Shown piece by piece: positions 6,285-14,893 of a stretch of 19,746 nt of DNA; positions within the stretch are counted from its first letter, which is position 1; each line of letters begins with the position of its first letter. Source of the stretch: JAFARE01 sp035566535 (GTDB lineage Bacteria > Chloroflexota > Dormibacteria > Aeolococcales > Aeolococcaceae); NCBI GenBank assembly GCA_035566535.1, contig DATMRA010000181.1, positions 1-19,746 on the forward strand. Direction: 5' to 3'. Made by a program: the position numbers and the translations under genes. Below the pieces are notes generated by a model that was not told the DNA's origin, did not search any database, and worked only from the letters and a program-made list of their open reading frames with translations.

Positions 6285-7490
6285 GTGGAGCATGTGCCAA
6301 AGGGGTGTCGATCGACCGCGCTCGCGCTCGTTTCGCTCCTCTTCGGTGCCGCTCTAACCGCACCCACTGACGCGGCCGCCGCGACTCCGCTCGCGTGGGA
6401 GCAATGGCGGCATGAACAGGCGGTCGTCGACGTCGCCGGTCCGCTCAGGAGCGGCGACCTCGTCGTCGCCGCCGGCCCGCATCTCTATCGGGTCCGTCCA
6501 GACGGCACGCAATCGGAACTTTCACCGGCATACTCCGCGCAGCCGTTCGCCCCGCCGTCGGGCGCGGAACCGTACATCGCAGTCGTGCCGTCGGATCCGA
6601 CGGGCCGATGGTTCGGATTCGCCACAGACACCGTCTTCGCGATCCGTCCCGCGTCGCCAAGCGCGGTCATACGCATTGCCCCGGGCGGCAATCCATCGAT
6701 CGTTGCCCTGCTTCCGCAGGCCGGGAGTTTGAACGGCATCGCGCTGGACACGGCTGGGCGGTTCGGACACCGGCTTCTGGTGTCGGGGAGCCTGCCGGGA
6801 GGCCACACGGCTGTGGTAGCGCTCGATGTCAACGGGAATCAGACAACCCTGACGACAACTGCCCCGGTGTTCGAGGGCGGCCTCACGGTGGCTCCCATGT
6901 CGTTCCCCAAATTCGGCGGTGACCTGATCGCTCCTGACGAGTTGACTGGGCGCGTGCTCGCGATCGGCCCGACGGGTGCGTCGTCCCTGGTTGCAGACTC
7001 GAGTGCCCCCTCGGGCCAGGACACGGGTGTTGAGGGTGCGGCTTTCGTTCCATCGGGATTCCTGTCTGCGGGCACCGCGTACACAGCTGACCGCGCCACG
7101 CCGGGGAATCCGCATCCGGGCACTGACACGCTGCTGCGCTTGCAGGCTGCGGCGTTCGCGGCAGCGGGTGTGAGCGAGGGCGATCTGTTGCTGAGCACCG
7201 AGGCCTCCGACCGCATCGTCGACATCAGGTGCGCACCCGATTGCAGCGCGCATACGATAGGTATGGGCCAGTCAGTTGCGCACGGCGAGGGTCATCTGCT
7301 CCTCGTCCCGGGTGGAGCGGCAGCTGCGCGCACGCCATCTGCGTCTCCCCTGCCGGCGTCCGTCGCGGCCGCGGGCGGCGGCGGTGTGCCACTGGTGCCC
7401 GTCGTGCTGGCCGCCGCTGCGCTGGTGCTGGCGTTCGGATGGTTGGGTGGGCGGTGGTTCCGGCGCCGGCGACCGTCGAGCGACGCCTAG
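6285..7490 (+). CDS. Exported protein with C-terminal membrane anchor, function unknown
   Basis: A 401-residue protein. Residues 1-34 form a signal sequence (basic start, hydrophobic run ALALVSLLFGAALTA, small residues before cleavage near DAAAA). The body (about 35-345) is rich in Gly, Pro and beta-strand-like segments with loosely repeated blades (for example GGDLIAPDELTGRVLAIGPTG), reminiscent of a beta-propeller, but no family motif is certain. Two Cys (CAPDC) near residue 317 could form a disulfide. A Gly/Pro/Ala linker leads to a hydrophobic segment (about 367-387) ending in FRRRRP, the same tail architecture as the three other exported proteins here. GTG 6285 is used; GTG 6294 is an equally good start for the signal peptide. 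TAACCT at 6270 is nine bases upstream. The PHP gene follows after 18 bases, probably in one transcript. Confidence 0.8.
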   Translation: MEHVPKGCRSTALALVSLLFGAALTAPTDAAAATPLAWEQWRHEQAVVDVAGPLRSGDLVVAAGPHLYRVRPDGTQSELSPAYSAQPFAPPSGAEPYIAVVPSDPTGRWFGFATDTVFAIRPASPSAVIRIAPGGNPSIVALLPQAGSLNGIALDTAGRFGHRLLVSGSLPGGHTAVVALDVNGNQTTLTTTAPVFEGGLTVAPMSFPKFGGDLIAPDELTGRVLAIGPTGASSLVADSSAPSGQDTGVEGAAFVPSGFLSAGTAYTADRATPGNPHPGTDTLLRLQAAAFAAAGVSEGDLLLSTEASDRIVDIRCAPDCSAHTIGMGQSVAHGEGHLLLVPGGAAAARTPSASPLPASVAAAGGGGVPLVPVVLAAAALVLAFGWLGGRWFRRRRPSSDA

Positions 7491-7508
7491 GTCAGTCTGG
7501 ACCGCTCA

Positions 7509-8534
7509 ATGAAGTTGACCAACCGACAGGACGCCGTCGCCGCCCTCGAGCGCATCGCGCACATCCTCGAACGCGAGCGCGAACCTACGTACCGCGTGCG
7601 CGCCTTTCGCAACGCAGCCGCCGTCGTTCGGGCGCTCCCTGATGCGGAGTTCGAAGAGCGGAGCACGCGTGGCACATTGAGCGGTCTCGCGGGGATCGGG
7701 CCCGTTACTGCGCAGGTCATCGCGGAGGCGCTAACGGGGACGATACCCGAGTACCTGCAACGCCTCGAAACGGAGGCTCCCCCGATTGCTGACGACGCCC
7801 TGGCGCTACGCCGGGCACTGCGCGGTGACTGCCACGTGCACTCGGACTGGTCGGACGGCGGCAGCCCCATCGAGGAAATGGCTCGGACCGCGATCGCTCT
7901 TGGTCACGAGTACATCGTCCTTACCGACCACTCGCCGCGGCTCACCGTGGCGCGCGGGCTGAGCGCCGAGCGGCTCCGCGAGCAACTCGATGTTGTGCGC
8001 GGCATCAACGAACGGCTCGTGCCGTTTCGCATCCTGACCGGCATCGAGGTCGATATCCTCGAAGACGGCGCCCTCGACCAGGAGCCCGACCTGCTCGCGC
8101 AGCTCGACGTCGTCGTGGCGAGCGTGCACTCGAAGCTCCGCATGCCACGGGCGGAGATGACACCGCGGATGATCGCGGCCATTCGCAACCCGCACATGGA
8201 CATCCTCGGCCACTGCACCGGGCGGATCGTCGTCGGCCGGGGGCGACCCGAGTCGGAGTTCGACGCCGACGCCGTCTTCGCGGAGTGCCGCGAGCACCGC
8301 GTCGCGGTCGAGATCAACTCACGTCCAGAACGGCTCGATCCCCCGACGCGCCTGCTCAAGCTCGCGGTCGCGACCGGATGCCGGCTTGCGCTGGACACCG
8401 ACGCGCACGCACCGGGCCAGCTCGAGTGGCAGCTGCACGGGTGTCAGCGCGCCGCCAACTGCGGTGTTTCAGCCGAAATGGTCATCAACACGATGCCGGC
8501 GAGCGAGCTGGTCGCTTGGACGAGGATGAAGTAG
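7509..8534 (+). CDS. Helix-hairpin-helix / PHP-domain metal-dependent phosphoesterase (PolX-like without polymerase core)
   Basis: A 341-residue protein. Residues 1-90 resemble the 8-kDa and helix-hairpin-helix part of family-X DNA polymerases (ALERIAHILEREREPTYRVR, then LSGLAGIGPVTAQVIAE at 58-73). Residues 105-320 form a PHP domain with a full ligand set: His109 and His111 (GDCHVHSDWSDG), Asp116, His141 (LTDHS), Glu180 (GIEVDIL), His207 (ASVHS), His235 (ILGHCTGR), Asp298 and His300 (DTDAH). In bacterial PolX these flank a nucleotidyltransferase palm; here they are joined directly, so the protein should bind DNA and hydrolyse phosphoesters but not polymerise. Substrate (3'-end processing, AP sites or small phosphates) is unknown. 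It starts at ATG 7509, 18 bases after the upstream stop, without a clear Shine-Dalgarno site or -10 box, which suggests co-transcription. Confidence 0.9.
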   Translation: MKLTNRQDAVAALERIAHILEREREPTYRVRAFRNAAAVVRALPDAEFEERSTRGTLSGLAGIGPVTAQVIAEALTGTIPEYLQRLETEAPPIADDALALRRALRGDCHVHSDWSDGGSPIEEMARTAIALGHEYIVLTDHSPRLTVARGLSAERLREQLDVVRGINERLVPFRILTGIEVDILEDGALDQEPDLLAQLDVVVASVHSKLRMPRAEMTPRMIAAIRNPHMDILGHCTGRIVVGRGRPESEFDADAVFAECREHRVAVEINSRPERLDPPTRLLKLAVATGCRLALDTDAHAPGQLEWQLHGCQRAANCGVSAEMVINTMPASELVAWTRMK

Positions 8535-8555
8535 CTAATCCCGCAAGCGCCGGAC

Positions 8556-9713
8556 TCAACCTGATCCAGCTCTGAGGAGCGCGCGCCGCCGCGCTCGCGC
8601 CTCGTGCCACCAGATGAGTTCGTATGCGTGTAAGCCCAGCCATACGGCGGCCACGGCCGCCAGTGTGACCAGGGCGGGAGCAGAGATTCCGAGGAGAGTG
8701 AGCAAGCCGAGTGCTGCCGCGGCAACCGGCCGGCCGTAGCCGAATGTCTGCGAGACGCGCCAGCGCAGGCCGATGAATGCGAGCAGGTAGAGCGCGGAGC
8801 CGCAGCAGAGGGCGAGCGCGGGAATCAGAGGGAGTCGGGAGTCGACGTGGAGGAGCGTCGTCCGCATCGCAAACGCGAACAAGAGCACTCCGACCACCAT
8901 CGGGAAATGAAAGTAGGTGTAGACATCTCGTGCCAACGCAGTTCGCTGCGCGCCGCGGCGAGCGGCGACCGCTCGCTCGATTTCGGCGGACGCGAAGTCG
9001 AAATAAGCGAGCCAGAAGGATGCCGCAATCACCAACCCGAGGACCGCAGCCGCGATAACGCCGGCGCTCAGACGCGTGCTGCGCGCTCCGAATCCGATCG
9101 CGCCGAGCGATTCACCGATCGCGATGATGAGAATCAGTCCGTGACGCTCGGCAAAGTGGGCCGGCTGCACCCGCCAGCCACCGATTCCACCGATATTGGG
9201 GCCGAAAAAGCCCACGAGGAAGGCGACCGCCCACAGCAATGGCCGGAACTGCTCAGGCGTGAAGGCCGCGGCCAGAATGAGCGCCGCGCCTGGAAGGACC
9301 GTGCGCGACATCCGGTACACCGCCGCCAGCTGGTCCGGCGTCTCTCGGCTCACGAGCGCGAAGAGGCCGACGAAGGCGACGTCCACGACGAACAACGCGA
9401 TTCCGAAGGTAAGTCGATGGGCGTCGAAGACGTCCGGGACGGCGAAGGCGGCGACGAACAGGGCGGCGGTGGCGAACAACATCACGACGAGCACGAGGTC
9501 GGTCTCAGCGTTCGCCGCATTCGTCAGCCACGCGAAGCTCGCCCACACCCACCAGAGGACAAGAACAACCAGGAGTCCGCGGCCCAGGCCTCCCCACGTC
9601 GCGTGTTCGAGCCAGAGCGTGGTCACCTGCGTGAAAGCAAAGGCGAACACCAGGTCGAAGAACAACTCAACCGACGAGACGCGCCGCTCAGCAGTTACCG
9701 CTAGCCCGCTCAA
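8556..9713 (-). CDS. ltrA: Low temperature requirement A (LtrA) family membrane protein
   Basis: A 385-residue polytopic inner-membrane protein with about ten or more hydrophobic segments. The family signature VELFFDLVFAFAFTQVT (residues 15-31) and HFAERHGLILIIAIGES (186-202) are both present. The family name comes from a Listeria mutant needing low temperature to grow; its biochemical role is not established. The short basic C-terminal tail (RARRRALLRAGSG) is cytoplasmic by the positive-inside rule. The start is TTG 9713: no ATG or GTG lies in frame between there and the signature, and TAACGT lies eight bases before it. It converges on the PHP gene with 21 bases between stops. Confidence 0.92.
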   Translation of the reverse strand: MSGLAVTAERRVSSVELFFDLVFAFAFTQVTTLWLEHATWGGLGRGLLVVLVLWWVWASFAWLTNAANAETDLVLVVMLFATAALFVAAFAVPDVFDAHRLTFGIALFVVDVAFVGLFALVSRETPDQLAAVYRMSRTVLPGAALILAAAFTPEQFRPLLWAVAFLVGFFGPNIGGIGGWRVQPAHFAERHGLILIIAIGESLGAIGFGARSTRLSAGVIAAAVLGLVIAASFWLAYFDFASAEIERAVAARRGAQRTALARDVYTYFHFPMVVGVLLFAFAMRTTLLHVDSRLPLIPALALCCGSALYLLAFIGLRWRVSQTFGYGRPVAAAALGLLTLLGISAPALVTLAAVAAVWLGLHAYELIWWHEARARRRALLRAGSG

Positions 9714-9721
9714 CGATGCCC

Positions 9722-9727
9722 ACGTTA
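9722..9727 (-). promoter_or_regulatory. Predicted -10 box of ltrA
   Basis: TAACGT on the minus strand, eight bases before the TTG start 9713, lies in the 99-base gap after the BNR gene. The gap also has a GTTAGC direct repeat (9724, 9748) and a GC-rich GGCGCGC/GCGCGCC inverted pair without a T-run, so no clear terminator. Confidence 0.4.
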
Positions 9728-9812
9728 GCCAAACCTAATCGTGAGCGGTTAGCTCGTGGCTGAGGCGCGCCTACTGGGTGGGCCGGGCGCGCGAACTTCC
9801 TACTGACCCGGA

Positions 9813-12512
9813 TTAGGCTTGGCGGCGCCGGCGCCTCTTGCGTAGCCCGACCAGTGTTGCGATGACGACTGCACCGCCCGCGGGCAGCAGCGCAGGCAAC
9901 CCCGCCTCGGGGAGGGCAGTGCCTACCCCGCTCAACGCGAGCGACCAAACACCGCGCCCGAAGGTCGACACGTAGAGCGTGTTGTTCTCGGGGACGTAGC
10001 GCAGCGCAGTCGCCGGCGAGGCGGGCAGGTTGCTGCCGAGCTGGTCCCAGGTGAACGCGGGCCCGGTCCTGGGATCGACAGCGGGCGCGCTCACATACAC
10101 CCCCGTGTCGTTGGCAGCGTAGAGGCGCCCGCCGGCCAGCGCGAGGCTATTGACGGTCACCTCGGGCAGGTTGCTCGAGAGATTCGTCCAGGTGTTGCCA
10201 CCGTCGTTGGTGCGCTCGACGTATGCCGTGTTGTCGCCGGAGCGGTAGCCGCTGAAAGCGACGAAGACGATCTGCGGGTTGGTCGGGTCGATGAGGACCT
10301 TGCTCACGAACTGCGTGGGGAGCGCGGTCGTCAGCGGCGTCGTCGTTGGCGGGGTGGCCGACGGGCCGCACGGGCCGCTGACGAGTGTCCAGTTAACCGA
10401 GGTGCTGTCGGTGAGCGCGTTGTTCGTGGACCAGATACAGCCGGAATCGGTGCCAATCCAGACGATGTTGTCGTTGCTCTTCGAGACCGCGATCGTCGTC
10501 GCGGCGCCGAAGTGGCCGGCGTACAGCGGGTCGGTGTTCGAACCCGTGTTGGGGCCGCCGAGGTTGGAGCTGATCAGGTTCCAGGTGCTGCCGTCATTCT
10601 GCGACTCGTTCATCTGGTCGCCGCCGTAGTAGACGATGTTCGGGTTGGCAGGGTCGAAGGCAATCGGCGTGAAGTACGCGTTGCGCGTCGTCTGCGTGCA
10701 CGTGGTGCACGTCTGGTTGAGGCTCAGCGGCGTGGTGTCGAACTCGGTCCCGGTGTTGCCGCCATCCGTCGACACCTGGCAGACGCCGTACTGGAGGCAC
10801 GAAAACACGATGCTCTGGTTCGCCGGATCGATCAGGTTCTGCTGGCCGTCACCGCCGAACACGGAGTTCCACAGGGCCGGCCCGACCGTCTGGCCGGCGC
10901 TGTTCCAGTCGCGCTGAGAACCGTTGTCCTGCAGGCCGCCGATGATCCGCGACGGGTCCTGCTCGCTGACGTCGAGGCCGTCGAACTGTGTCCAGGGCTC
11001 GTACGGCGCGGGGACGAAGCTGCCGATGGCGCCCGCCACCGCGCCGCCCGTCGGTGGCGGCGAATGATAGAAGCCACCGTCATCCCCCAGGTACACCTGG
11101 CCCGGGATGCTCGGATCCCACGCCATCGCATGTTGGTCGGCGTGCACGTTGCAGTCGCTGCTCACCGTGCTAGCCCCATCGGTCGACTGCCACATGCAGA
11201 GCCCGGTGACGAAGACATGCAGCGGGTTCGCCGGGTCAACGAACACCTTCGCGAACCACCAGCCGTAGACATACGAGGCCGCCGTGACATTGGCCGCGAA
11301 ATCGGCGGACGTCTGGACGTCCTCCGTGAAAGTAGTGCCCGCGTCGGTCGACGTGAAGAACGCCGCCTGTGCGCCCTCGGTCTCGTTCGCATAGTTGACG
11401 TAGACGTCGTTGTCGTTCGAGGGTGCCACCGCCACGCCGATGCGCCCGATGTCCGCGTTACCGTCGGCGAGGAGGTGATCGCTGAGCGCATTCGTCGCCG
11501 AGGTGAGATCGGTCCAGTGCGCGCCGCCGTCCGTCGTCTTCCAGACGCTCGAACCAACTCCGGTATAGGCCCAGGAGTTCGGTGTGCGCTGGTGGTCCCA
11601 CATGGCGGCATAGATGACGTCCGGGCTGTTCACGGTCTGAAGGCCAATAGCCAGGTCTGACGCGCCGGTGGTGGCGTTCGGCGGCGCGAGCGACTGGGTC
11701 CACACCACACCGTCATCGGTGCCTCCGGTGTTCGCGAGCCCGTTCGTCGTGACGTACACGCCCCGCTGGTGGCCGCTGAGGAAGAGGTTGCCCGAGGCCG
11801 CCACCAAGACCTTGTAGGTGCCTGATGAAGTCGACCGCGGATCGATGACGATGCGGCCGATCGTCCAGGAGTCGGTGAGGCCGATATTGGTCCAGGTGGA
11901 GCCGCCGTCGGTCGAGCGGTAGATGCCCCCACCGTAGAAGGTGATGCTCCCGCCACCTGGGTTGGTCTCACCGGTGCCGGCGAAAACGGTGCCGTCCGGG
12001 CCGACCGCGATGGCGCCGATCGCCTGCGGAAGATCGATCGGCCATACCGACGTCATGTTCGCCGCGGTCGCACCGCCGTCGGTGGTCTTCCAGACGCCCC
12101 CGGTCGCCGTAGCGATGTAGACAGTTCCAGCGTGATTGGGGTCGACCGCGACGTCGGTGACGCGGCCGCCGCCGTCGCTGTTACCACTCTGACCGTGCGG
12201 GTTGTCGATGTTCGTGGGGCCGATGAACTGCCACTGCTGGCCGGCGTCGCTCGGGTCCGTCGACAGGGTCTGCGCCCGGACCTTGAGCGCCTCTTTGCCG
12301 ATGACCGTGAAGGCGTCCTGGCTGAGCGGGTGGCTGCCGGTGCCGAGTCGCTTGTCGAGGTACGCCTGCTCGGGCGCGGCTTCGAACTGAAGATGCCCCT
12401 GGTGAGCGGTGGTGCGTTGGGCAGGAGGCCGCGCCTGGACGCTAACGGCAAAGATCGAGGCCAACGCGACGGCCGCGAGCGACCCACCCCGGATCACGGG
12501 AATCAAGCGCAT
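9813..12512 (-). CDS. Exported BNR/Asp-box beta-propeller protein with C-terminal anchor
   Basis: An 899-residue protein. A signal sequence (residues 1 to about 27, ending SVQA) is followed by a large repeat region with at least eight Asp-box-like motifs (S/T-x-D-x-G-x-T-W) near residues 143, 199, 326, 387, 442, 580, 639 and 768, for example STDGGSTWTNIG and TNDGGNTWTNL. Each is paired with VxxDPxNPxxVY strand motifs. This is the BNR/sortilin/GH74-type propeller layout, probably two propellers. Sialidase catalytic residues cannot be identified, so enzymatic activity is open; binding of glycans or proteins is equally possible. The C-terminus is LPEAGLPALLPAGG, a hydrophobic run and RKRRRRRQA. 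ATG 12512 is preferred over GTG 12518 because AGGAAGGG lies nine bases before the ATG. It is divergent from the CocE-like gene. Confidence 0.88.
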   Translation of the reverse strand: MRLIPVIRGGSLAAVALASIFAVSVQARPPAQRTTAHQGHLQFEAAPEQAYLDKRLGTGSHPLSQDAFTVIGKEALKVRAQTLSTDPSDAGQQWQFIGPTNIDNPHGQSGNSDGGGRVTDVAVDPNHAGTVYIATATGGVWKTTDGGATAANMTSVWPIDLPQAIGAIAVGPDGTVFAGTGETNPGGGSITFYGGGIYRSTDGGSTWTNIGLTDSWTIGRIVIDPRSTSSGTYKVLVAASGNLFLSGHQRGVYVTTNGLANTGGTDDGVVWTQSLAPPNATTGASDLAIGLQTVNSPDVIYAAMWDHQRTPNSWAYTGVGSSVWKTTDGGAHWTDLTSATNALSDHLLADGNADIGRIGVAVAPSNDNDVYVNYANETEGAQAAFFTSTDAGTTFTEDVQTSADFAANVTAASYVYGWWFAKVFVDPANPLHVFVTGLCMWQSTDGASTVSSDCNVHADQHAMAWDPSIPGQVYLGDDGGFYHSPPPTGGAVAGAIGSFVPAPYEPWTQFDGLDVSEQDPSRIIGGLQDNGSQRDWNSAGQTVGPALWNSVFGGDGQQNLIDPANQSIVFSCLQYGVCQVSTDGGNTGTEFDTTPLSLNQTCTTCTQTTRNAYFTPIAFDPANPNIVYYGGDQMNESQNDGSTWNLISSNLGGPNTGSNTDPLYAGHFGAATTIAVSKSNDNIVWIGTDSGCIWSTNNALTDSTSVNWTLVSGPCGPSATPPTTTPLTTALPTQFVSKVLIDPTNPQIVFVAFSGYRSGDNTAYVERTNDGGNTWTNLSSNLPEVTVNSLALAGGRLYAANDTGVYVSAPAVDPRTGPAFTWDQLGSNLPASPATALRYVPENNTLYVSTFGRGVWSLALSGVGTALPEAGLPALLPAGGAVVIATLVGLRKRRRRRQA

Positions 12513-12554
12513 GAGCACGTCCCTTCCTGACGTGGAAACTCCTGAACGCAGGCG

Positions 12555-12563
12555 ATCCTACCA
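12555..12563 (-). promoter_or_regulatory. Predicted extended -10 promoter of the BNR gene
   Basis: TGGTAGGAT (TGn plus TAGGAT) on the minus strand predicts a start near 12548 and a leader of about 36 bases containing the AGGAAGGG Shine-Dalgarno site, unlike the leaderless genes elsewhere in the window. Confidence 0.5.
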
Positions 12564-12589
12564 GAGGCTCGCGGAGCGACGGAGTTGCT

Positions 12590-14815
12590 ATGGTTCCGCG
12601 CCAGATGCTCGGGAAGGGAGGCCGTGTCGGCCGGTCGATCGTTGTCGTCGTGGCGTGCGCCGCCGCCGCGCTGAGCCCCCTAGCGATCAGTGGATCGATC
12701 CATGCGCGCGCGGACGCCACGGCCACGGCTTGCACGCCTGACCCGGCGCTGGACAGCGTCGATCCCTGCCGCGCCGACACGGGCTCGCCCAGCGATGACA
12801 ACGCGCACTACAGCTACAGCAGCGCGCTCGTCTCGCACATCGAGGTGCCGGTGCCGCAGACGACTGTGGACGCTGCCCCCGGCGTCCCGGCGAACGTCGA
12901 CTACATCTGGGTGGACTACATCCGGCCGGTCGCTTCGAACACGACGCCGGTGCCGACGATCATGGACGCGTCGCCCTACTTCAACACCCTGGGGCGCGGC
13001 TATGCCGGCATTCTCAAAACGCCGACCGACCCCAACGCTCCGGAGCCGGTGAACGTCGAGCGCTGCGGCGGCGCTACAACCTGCACGAACTACGCCGACT
13101 TCCCCGAGTGGGAGGCTCACTACTTTGTGCCGCGCGGCTACGCGATCGCACTCATGGACCTTCGCGGCACTCGCAACAGCGCGGGCTGCGAAATCTACGG
13201 AGACAAGCAGGAGGCGCTAGACGCCGTCGCCGTCATCGACTGGATTGCGAGCCAGTCGTGGTCGAACGGCAAGGTCGGCATGATCGGCGGTTCGTACGAC
13301 GGAACGCTGGCCAACGGCGCCGCGGCCCTGTACCCGAGTTTCGGGACCCACAAGGTCAGCGGCGTGTTCGACCCGACCACTCTCGCTGCTGTCGTTCCCA
13401 TTCGCGCAATCGACCGCTGGTACGACTACCAGTTCTTCAACGGCGTCGAGGCAAACGGGCAGATACTCGATCCTGAGCTGTTCACTGCCGAGCTGCCGTC
13501 CGAGGACTATCCCACCAACGGGCCGGACATCCCCCCTGGTGACCCGAGCTACGCGCAGACATTGGCGCAGCGAAAAGCGTGCCCAGGCTTCGCGCAGGTC
13601 GCCACGGATGAGGGGTACACCGCGCCGTATCAGGACACGCAGGACGCTGCCACCACGAACTTCTGGAACAACCGCGACTTCCTGCAGTACGCGTCGACAT
13701 GGAAGGCCGCGACACTGTTCGTCCACGGACTCTTCGACGAGAACGTCAAGACTATGAACAGCGGTCAGCTGTGGCAGGCGCTGCAAGCGCTGCCCAGCCC
13801 GCCGCCCACGCGCTACCTCTGGTTCAACGGCGCCCACGCCGATCCCGACACTCCGACGGTCGCGCAGGAGACGCCGAACGACTACTTCATGCCGTTCACA
13901 TGGAGTCAGAAGTTCGAGCACGAGGTGCATCAGTGGTTCTTGCAGTACCTGAAGGGCGTCGACGCGGGCGTCGCGCAGGCTCCGAAGGTCGAGATCCAGC
14001 GCGACTACGACGATCCCGGCGACACGCTCCAGCAGGGACACTGGGACGGTGGAGACACGTGGCCTGCTCCCGGCAGCGACGACATACTCCATTTCAACGC
14101 ATCCACGCTGACGGCGGACCCCGCGACGCCGCCATCCGGCTCCGTGACGTGGGACGACGAGGCATCCGGCACTCAAGCACCGGCCAGCCAGTCGTTCGTC
14201 ACCGCTCCCTTCACGACGGACACGCGAATCTCTGGGCAATTCCAGTTCGACCTCAACATCGCGGCACAGGGAACGGACACCACCGTCTGCGTGGAAGTAG
14301 ATGACGTCCCCGCCGGCGCGCTCAACGACACGACCTTCGCGGCACAGGACCTGTCCACGAACACACATCCGTATGCCTTCACCTTCGGGTACGCGCGTGC
14401 CTTCTACCGGGCGTCGATCAATGCGCGGGGCGCCTCGTATCCCACCAACGGCTCGTTCCTCGCACCGAATCAGCCGGTGCCGATGAGTTTCCCGTCGACG
14501 TACACGGACTACATCGTCCACGCCGGTCACCGGTTGCGTTTCACGTTCAGCGACGTCGCAACGGATCAGCGGCCCTTGCAGGGTGCTCTCACGGTCCAGA
14601 CGTACCAGGGCATCGTGGTGACGATGAACACTGGATTGACCGACGGCACGAGCCAGGTGCGCATCCCGGTCGCGAGCAACAACCCGCCGTCGGGCGTCCC
14701 TGATCTCGCGTCGAGCATCCCGGGTGTCGGCGGCCCCGCAACGGGCGTCGCCGCCGGTCTCGCGATCGCGCTCACCCTGTCCGTGCGGCGCCGCCGGCAC
14801 GGCAGTAGCCGGTGA
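12590..14815 (+). CDS. Exported CocE/NonD family S15-type peptidase (Xaa-Pro dipeptidyl-peptidase-like)
   Basis: A 741-residue alpha/beta hydrolase. The signal sequence is residues 1 to about 45. The catalytic domain (about 80-480) has GYAIALMDLRGTRNS before the nucleophile motif GGSYDG (Ser235), an acid candidate Asp383 in LFVHGLFDENV and a histidine candidate His416 in FNGAHADPD. The C-terminal part (about 510-690) is a jelly-roll like the X-Pro dipeptidyl-peptidase C-terminal domain (ISGQFQFDLNIAAQGTD). Members cleave X-Pro dipeptides, esters or acylated substrates; specificity cannot be read here. The tail (709-741) is SIPGVGGPATG, a hydrophobic run and RRRRHGSSR. The start ATG 12590 has GGAG five bases upstream. 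It is divergent from the BNR gene (77 bases between starts) and 78 bases before the sedolisin gene. Confidence 0.93.
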   Translation: MVPRQMLGKGGRVGRSIVVVVACAAAALSPLAISGSIHARADATATACTPDPALDSVDPCRADTGSPSDDNAHYSYSSALVSHIEVPVPQTTVDAAPGVPANVDYIWVDYIRPVASNTTPVPTIMDASPYFNTLGRGYAGILKTPTDPNAPEPVNVERCGGATTCTNYADFPEWEAHYFVPRGYAIALMDLRGTRNSAGCEIYGDKQEALDAVAVIDWIASQSWSNGKVGMIGGSYDGTLANGAAALYPSFGTHKVSGVFDPTTLAAVVPIRAIDRWYDYQFFNGVEANGQILDPELFTAELPSEDYPTNGPDIPPGDPSYAQTLAQRKACPGFAQVATDEGYTAPYQDTQDAATTNFWNNRDFLQYASTWKAATLFVHGLFDENVKTMNSGQLWQALQALPSPPPTRYLWFNGAHADPDTPTVAQETPNDYFMPFTWSQKFEHEVHQWFLQYLKGVDAGVAQAPKVEIQRDYDDPGDTLQQGHWDGGDTWPAPGSDDILHFNASTLTADPATPPSGSVTWDDEASGTQAPASQSFVTAPFTTDTRISGQFQFDLNIAAQGTDTTVCVEVDDVPAGALNDTTFAAQDLSTNTHPYAFTFGYARAFYRASINARGASYPTNGSFLAPNQPVPMSFPSTYTDYIVHAGHRLRFTFSDVATDQRPLQGALTVQTYQGIVVTMNTGLTDGTSQVRIPVASNNPPSGVPDLASSIPGVGGPATGVAAGLAIALTLSVRRRRHGSSR

Positions 14816-14845
14816 CGATCATCTACCTCGGAGACTGATGACACC

Positions 14846-14854
14846 TGATACCAT
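14846..14854 (+). promoter_or_regulatory. Predicted extended -10 promoter of the sedolisin gene
   Basis: TGATACCAT (TGn plus TACCAT) lies about 40 bases before ATG 14894 and leaves a leader carrying the GAAGGGA Shine-Dalgarno site. No good -35 is visible. Confidence 0.4.
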
Positions 14855-14893
14855 CCCGCGCGACACTGAGCCGTTTAGTGATGGAAGGGAACG

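Noticed and set aside
9714..9812. Intrinsic terminator after the BNR gene from the GGCGCGC/GCGCGCC pair
   Set aside because: The stem is possible but the loop is long, GGCGCGCC is self-palindromic, and no T-run follows.
9861..9917. LPEAG in the BNR tail as a classical sortase motif
   Set aside because: It lacks the Thr-Gly of LPXTG, and two of the four tails have no LP motif, so no standard sortase substrate is claimed; the architecture is reported as a finding instead.
10512..14800. Long frames opposite the BNR gene (10512-11660 plus) and the CocE-like gene (13217-14800 minus)
   Set aside because: Both lie wholly opposite well-supported genes and read as basic, repeat-poor sequence; no promoter or start signal supports them.
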